DNA of 64,000 bases. Source: Streptomyces sp. SID12501. GTDB taxonomy: Bacteria > Actinomycetota > Actinomycetes > Streptomycetales > Streptomycetaceae. This document shows, piece by piece, positions 61,155 through 64,000 of the stretch (the stretch's first letter is position 1; every line of letters begins with the position of its first letter). The stretch spans positions 52,014 through 116,013 of the forward strand of contig NZ_JAAGLU010000037.1 of the NCBI RefSeq assembly GCF_010550245.1. The letters are read 5' to 3'. The notes beneath the pieces are model-generated. The model made no database searches, was not told the origin of the DNA, and was given only the letters and a program-made list of their open reading frames with translations. The translations under genes and the position numbers were made by a program.

Positions 61155-63115
61155 TGGCCCTGCCCTCCCCGAACCTCGACGACCGCCGCTTCCAGAACTT
61201 CGTCGACGACGCGAAGCGCTACATCCAGCAGCGCGCCCCCGAGTGGACCGACCACAACGTGTCCGACCCCGGCGTCACCCTCGTGGAGACGGTCGCGCAC
61301 ATGGCCGACCAGATCGTCTACCGACTCAACCGGGTCCCGGAGAAGAACCACCTGGCGTTCCTGGACCTCGTCGGCATCACGCTCTTCCCGCCCTCCGCGG
61401 CCCGTACGGACGTCACGTTCTGGCTGTCCGCGCCGCAGGAGGAGCCCATCCTGCTGCCCGTGGGCACCGAGGTGGCGACCACCCGCACCGAGAGCGAGGA
61501 GGCCGTCGTCTTCGCCACCGAGCGCGAACTGACGGTCGTACCCTGCGGGTTGACGCATCTGGTGGTGCAGAACAGCGGCGCTCCCGTCGCCGACCGGACC
61601 ACCGACCTCACCGAGGGCAAGGACGTGCTCTGCTTCTCCGAGGCCCCGAGCCCCGGCGACTGCATGCTGCTCGGACTGAGCGCCGCCGTCCCGCACTGCG
61701 CCCTCGCCCTCGACCTGGACAGCCGCGTCGACGGCGTCGGCGTGGACCCGCGGCAGCCGCCGCTGGTGTGGGAGGTGTGGACCGAGGACGGCTGGGCGGC
61801 CTGCGAGGTCGACCGGGACGGCACCGGCGGCCTCAACCGGCCCGGCGAGATCGTCCTGCACGTGCCCGGCGGACACACCTTGTCCCGCACCGGCGGCCGG
61901 GAGGCCGGCTGGCTGCGCTGCCGAGTCACCGAGCCCCTGCCCAACCAGCCCTTCTACACCACCTCGCCCACCGTGCGCTCCGCGGAGGCGTTCACCGTCG
62001 GCGGCACCGCCGCCGCCGTGCACGCCGAGACGGTGTACGACGAGGCCCTCGGCGAGTCCACCGGGTTGCCGGGGCAGCGGCTGCGCCTGGCCAACGCGCC
62101 AGTGGTCGGCGACGAACAGCCCGTGCTCCTCCAGTCGGCCACCGGGAACGAGGGCTGGACGGACTGGCAGGTCGTCCCGCACTTCGCCGCCTCCCGCCCC
62201 GACGACCGGCACGTCACCCTCGACGCCGCGACCGGCGAGATCGCCTTCGGTCCGGCGGTACGCGAACCCGACGGCTCCCTGCGCCAGTTCGGGGCGGTCC
62301 CGCCCAAGGGCGCCGTGCTGCGCGCCCACAACTACCGCACCGGCGGCGGCCGGGCGGGCAACGTCGCCCGCGGCGCCGTCCAGGTGCTGCGCAGCTCCGT
62401 CCCGTACGTCTCCGAGGTCGTCAACCGGGAGGCCGCGCGCGGCGGCGTCGAGGGCGAGACGGTCGAGGAGGCGAAGGTACGGGCGCCGATCACGCTGCGC
62501 GCCCAGGAACGGGCGGTGACCCTGCGCGACTACGAGGAACTCGCCCGCCGAGCCGCCCCCGAGACCGCCCGCATCACCTGCCTGGAGGGCGACGAGGCCG
62601 AGCACGGGGCCTATGCCGTACGGGTGTTGGTGGTACCGCAGGCGGTGCCGGACCCCGGCGGCCGACTGCGCTTCGAGCAACTCGTGCCCGGCGACGCCCT
62701 GTTGCAGCGCATCACCCGCCACCTCGACGAACGGCGGCTGATCGGCACGCGGTTGGCGGTCGGCCCGCCCTACTACCAGGGCATCACCGTCGTGGCGACC
62801 GTGCACGCCTTCCGCGGTGTGGACACCGACCGGGTGCGCCGCCAGGCGCACGACGCGCTCTACCACCACCTCGACCCGCTCACCGGCGGCACCGACGGCA
62901 AGGGCTGGCCCTTCGGGCGCCCGGTGCAGTCCGGCGAGGTCTTCGCGGTCCTGCAACGCGTACCGGGTGTCGAACTCGTCGACGAGGTCCAGCTGCATCC
63001 CGCCGACCCGCTCACCGGCAAGCGCGGCGAGGCCACCGGCCGGATCGACCTGGCCCCGCCCGCGCTGGTGTTCTCCTTCGACCACCGGGTCCGAGTGATC
63101 GGGGACGGCGCATGA
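61154..63115 (+). CDS. cis11: CIS baseplate J-like protein (gp6/Afp11 type)
   Basis: Protein of 653 residues. It has the baseplate-J pattern: YIQQRAPEWTDHNVSDPGVT, LVETVAHMADQIVYRLNRVP at the start, and the J domain with AQERAVTLRDYEELARRAAP and VRVLVVPQAVPDP later. It forms the wedge with the tail protein I-like partner. Overlaps: one base with gp25, four with the next gene. Confidence 0.92.
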   Translation: MALPSPNLDDRRFQNFVDDAKRYIQQRAPEWTDHNVSDPGVTLVETVAHMADQIVYRLNRVPEKNHLAFLDLVGITLFPPSAARTDVTFWLSAPQEEPILLPVGTEVATTRTESEEAVVFATERELTVVPCGLTHLVVQNSGAPVADRTTDLTEGKDVLCFSEAPSPGDCMLLGLSAAVPHCALALDLDSRVDGVGVDPRQPPLVWEVWTEDGWAACEVDRDGTGGLNRPGEIVLHVPGGHTLSRTGGREAGWLRCRVTEPLPNQPFYTTSPTVRSAEAFTVGGTAAAVHAETVYDEALGESTGLPGQRLRLANAPVVGDEQPVLLQSATGNEGWTDWQVVPHFAASRPDDRHVTLDAATGEIAFGPAVREPDGSLRQFGAVPPKGAVLRAHNYRTGGGRAGNVARGAVQVLRSSVPYVSEVVNREAARGGVEGETVEEAKVRAPITLRAQERAVTLRDYEELARRAAPETARITCLEGDEAEHGAYAVRVLVVPQAVPDPGGRLRFEQLVPGDALLQRITRHLDERRLIGTRLAVGPPYYQGITVVATVHAFRGVDTDRVRRQAHDALYHHLDPLTGGTDGKGWPFGRPVQSGEVFAVLQRVPGVELVDEVQLHPADPLTGKRGEATGRIDLAPPALVFSFDHRVRVIGDGA

Positions 63116-63669
63116 GGGGATCCGTCGACGGACTCGGCTCCTCCGCGCCCCTCGGCGCGATGCTGCCCGCCGTCTTCGCCGACGACGACCTGGCCCAGCG
63201 CTTCGTCGCCGGTCTCGACGACGTCGTCGCGCCGATCCTCAACTCCCTCGACTGCCTGGACTCCTACTTCACCCCGGCGCTGGCCCCGCTGGACTTCACC
63301 CGCTGGCTCGGCGACTGGGTCGGCGCCGAGACCGACGGCACCGAACCGGAGGCCCGCCTGCGCGCGGCCGTCGCCGCCGCCGCGTACCTGCATCGCATCC
63401 GGGGCACCGGACGCGGCCTGTCCGAAGCCGTACGCCTCGCCTTCGGCGTGACACCGGAGATCACCGAGAGCGGCGCCGCGGCCTGGAACGCCCGGCCCCT
63501 GGGCCCGGTGCCCGGCGAGCGCCGCCCGCACCTCCACGTCACCCTGCGGCTGCCCGCCCCCACTCCCGCGGACGAACACCGGCTGGACAGCCTCGTGGCG
63601 GCCGCCCGCCCTGCCCACATGCCCTACACGGTCAAGGTGACCGTTGCCGAAAGGACCTCCGAGAGATGA
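63112..63669 (+). CDS. CIS phage tail protein I-like (Afp12-type wedge)
   Basis: Protein of 185 residues. It has the gpI-like pattern: LGAMLPAVFADDDLAQRFVA, VVAPILNSLDCLDSYFTPAL, FTRWLGDWVG, YLHRIRGTGRGLSEAVRLAF and a C-terminal ARPAHMPYTVKVTV. It forms the baseplate wedge with the J-like protein. ATG at 63112 lies in the overlap with the J gene. Confidence 0.9.
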   Translation: MRGSVDGLGSSAPLGAMLPAVFADDDLAQRFVAGLDDVVAPILNSLDCLDSYFTPALAPLDFTRWLGDWVGAETDGTEPEARLRAAVAAAAYLHRIRGTGRGLSEAVRLAFGVTPEITESGAAAWNARPLGPVPGERRPHLHVTLRLPAPTPADEHRLDSLVAAARPAHMPYTVKVTVAERTSER

Positions 63670-64000
63670 CCAGCCAGAGCTGCGCCGAGTGCGGCACCCG
63701 GGCGGAACCCGGCCAGTCCTTCTGCGACGCCTGCGGAGCGGTGCTGGGCTGGGGCGACCGCGCAGTCCAGGGCGATCGAGGGGGCCCCGCGGAGGCCGGG
63801 GCCGCCGCGGGGGAGCCGGCCGGTGCGCGTGACGAGGCCGCGCCGGGCGGCAACCCGGGCTGGGACGCGTTCTCCCGCCCGAGCCAGGGCGGCGACCTGC
63901 CGCACACGGCCCGCGAGCGCCTCGGTGCGAGCAGTACGAGCAGTACGAGCAGTACGAGCAGTACGAGCAGTACAAGTAGTGCGAGCGGTACGAGAGGTGC
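63666..64000 (+). CDS. Zinc-ribbon CIS protein with Ser/Thr-rich region (3' end outside window)
   Basis: At least 111 residues, cut by the window end. An N-terminal zinc ribbon has two CxxC pairs (SCAECGTRAEPGQSFCDACG, residues 5-24). A Gly/Ala/Glu-rich linker follows, then a Ser-Ser-Thr repeat encoded by AGCAGTACG units (63928-63977). Zinc-ribbon proteins at this place occur in actinobacterial CIS clusters. It overlaps the preceding gene by four bases, so it is part of the operon. Function unknown. Confidence 0.78.
   Translation, partial: MTSQSCAECGTRAEPGQSFCDACGAVLGWGDRAVQGDRGGPAEAGAAAGEPAGARDEAAPGGNPGWDAFSRPSQGGDLPHTARERLGASSTSSTSSTSSTSSTSSASGTRG

Overview
The window is high-GC actinobacterial DNA, almost certainly from a Streptomyces chromosome. 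GTG starts, 1-4 bp stop/start overlaps and strong codon-position GC bias are everywhere. The gene content and order (MprAB-like two-component system, HtrA-like protease, LacI regulator, glnR, sulfurtransferase, nur, ygfZ-like gene, dtd, rsiG, contractile injection system) match what I remember of the conserved core of S. coelicolor around glnR and nur. I could not run a comparison.

Layout. 1-4.7 kb: the 5' part of a secreted pectate lyase, an AraC-type regulator, an XRE/DUF397 regulatory pair with a small neighbour, and a DUF6247 gene coupled to an unknown partner. 4.6-11.6 kb: a two-component system, an envelope serine protease, a LacI regulator, GlnR and an alpha/beta hydrolase. 11.7-24.3 kb: housekeeping genes. 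These include a MoaD-like protein, an LmeA-like lipoprotein-type gene, a sulfurtransferase/DUF1416 operon behind a short cysteine-containing leader peptide, three coupled single-pass membrane proteins, a nitrobindin-like protein, Nur, a YgfZ-like protein and D-Tyr-tRNA deacylase. A TnpB-only IS element ends a few bases before the ribosome binding site of rsiG, the c-di-GMP-dependent anti-sigma-WhiG gene.

24.4-33.7 kb is an accessory block of duplicated cassettes. An Eis-like acetyltransferase is followed by five GntR-type regulators that share an unusual C-terminal domain, plus HAD phosphatases. One regulator is split by an amber codon. Scars of the acetyltransferase 3' end and of a HAD 5' end show how the block grew. 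All five regulators have a TANNNT -10-like box exactly 6 nt before a GTG start, as for leaderless mRNAs, and AAGTTGG/CCAACTT inverted repeats lie between the copies. I regard this as the most likely undescribed system in the window.

33.8-43.5 kb: a TetR regulator, a HelD-like RNA polymerase-recycling ATPase, a small HAD-like protein, a UvrA-like ABC protein and a VOC/AraC pair. Next comes a rifampin-monooxygenase-like gene (rox) with a rifamycin-associated-element-like palindrome in its promoter, then a degraded VOC fragment and a membrane protein.

44.0-64.0 kb is an extracellular-type contractile injection system (eCIS/CIS): tail terminator, AAA+ ATPase, sheath, tube, gp26-like protein, DUF6760, a 1,226-residue Pro/Ser-rich protein, second tube protein, LysM hub, VgrG spike, gp25, baseplate J, tail protein I and a zinc-ribbon protein cut by the window end. 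Inside it, on the opposite strand, are a membrane protein with two ChW-like repeats, a decayed duplicate of its 5' end, and a DUF4157 protein with a papain-like C-terminus that looks like cargo.
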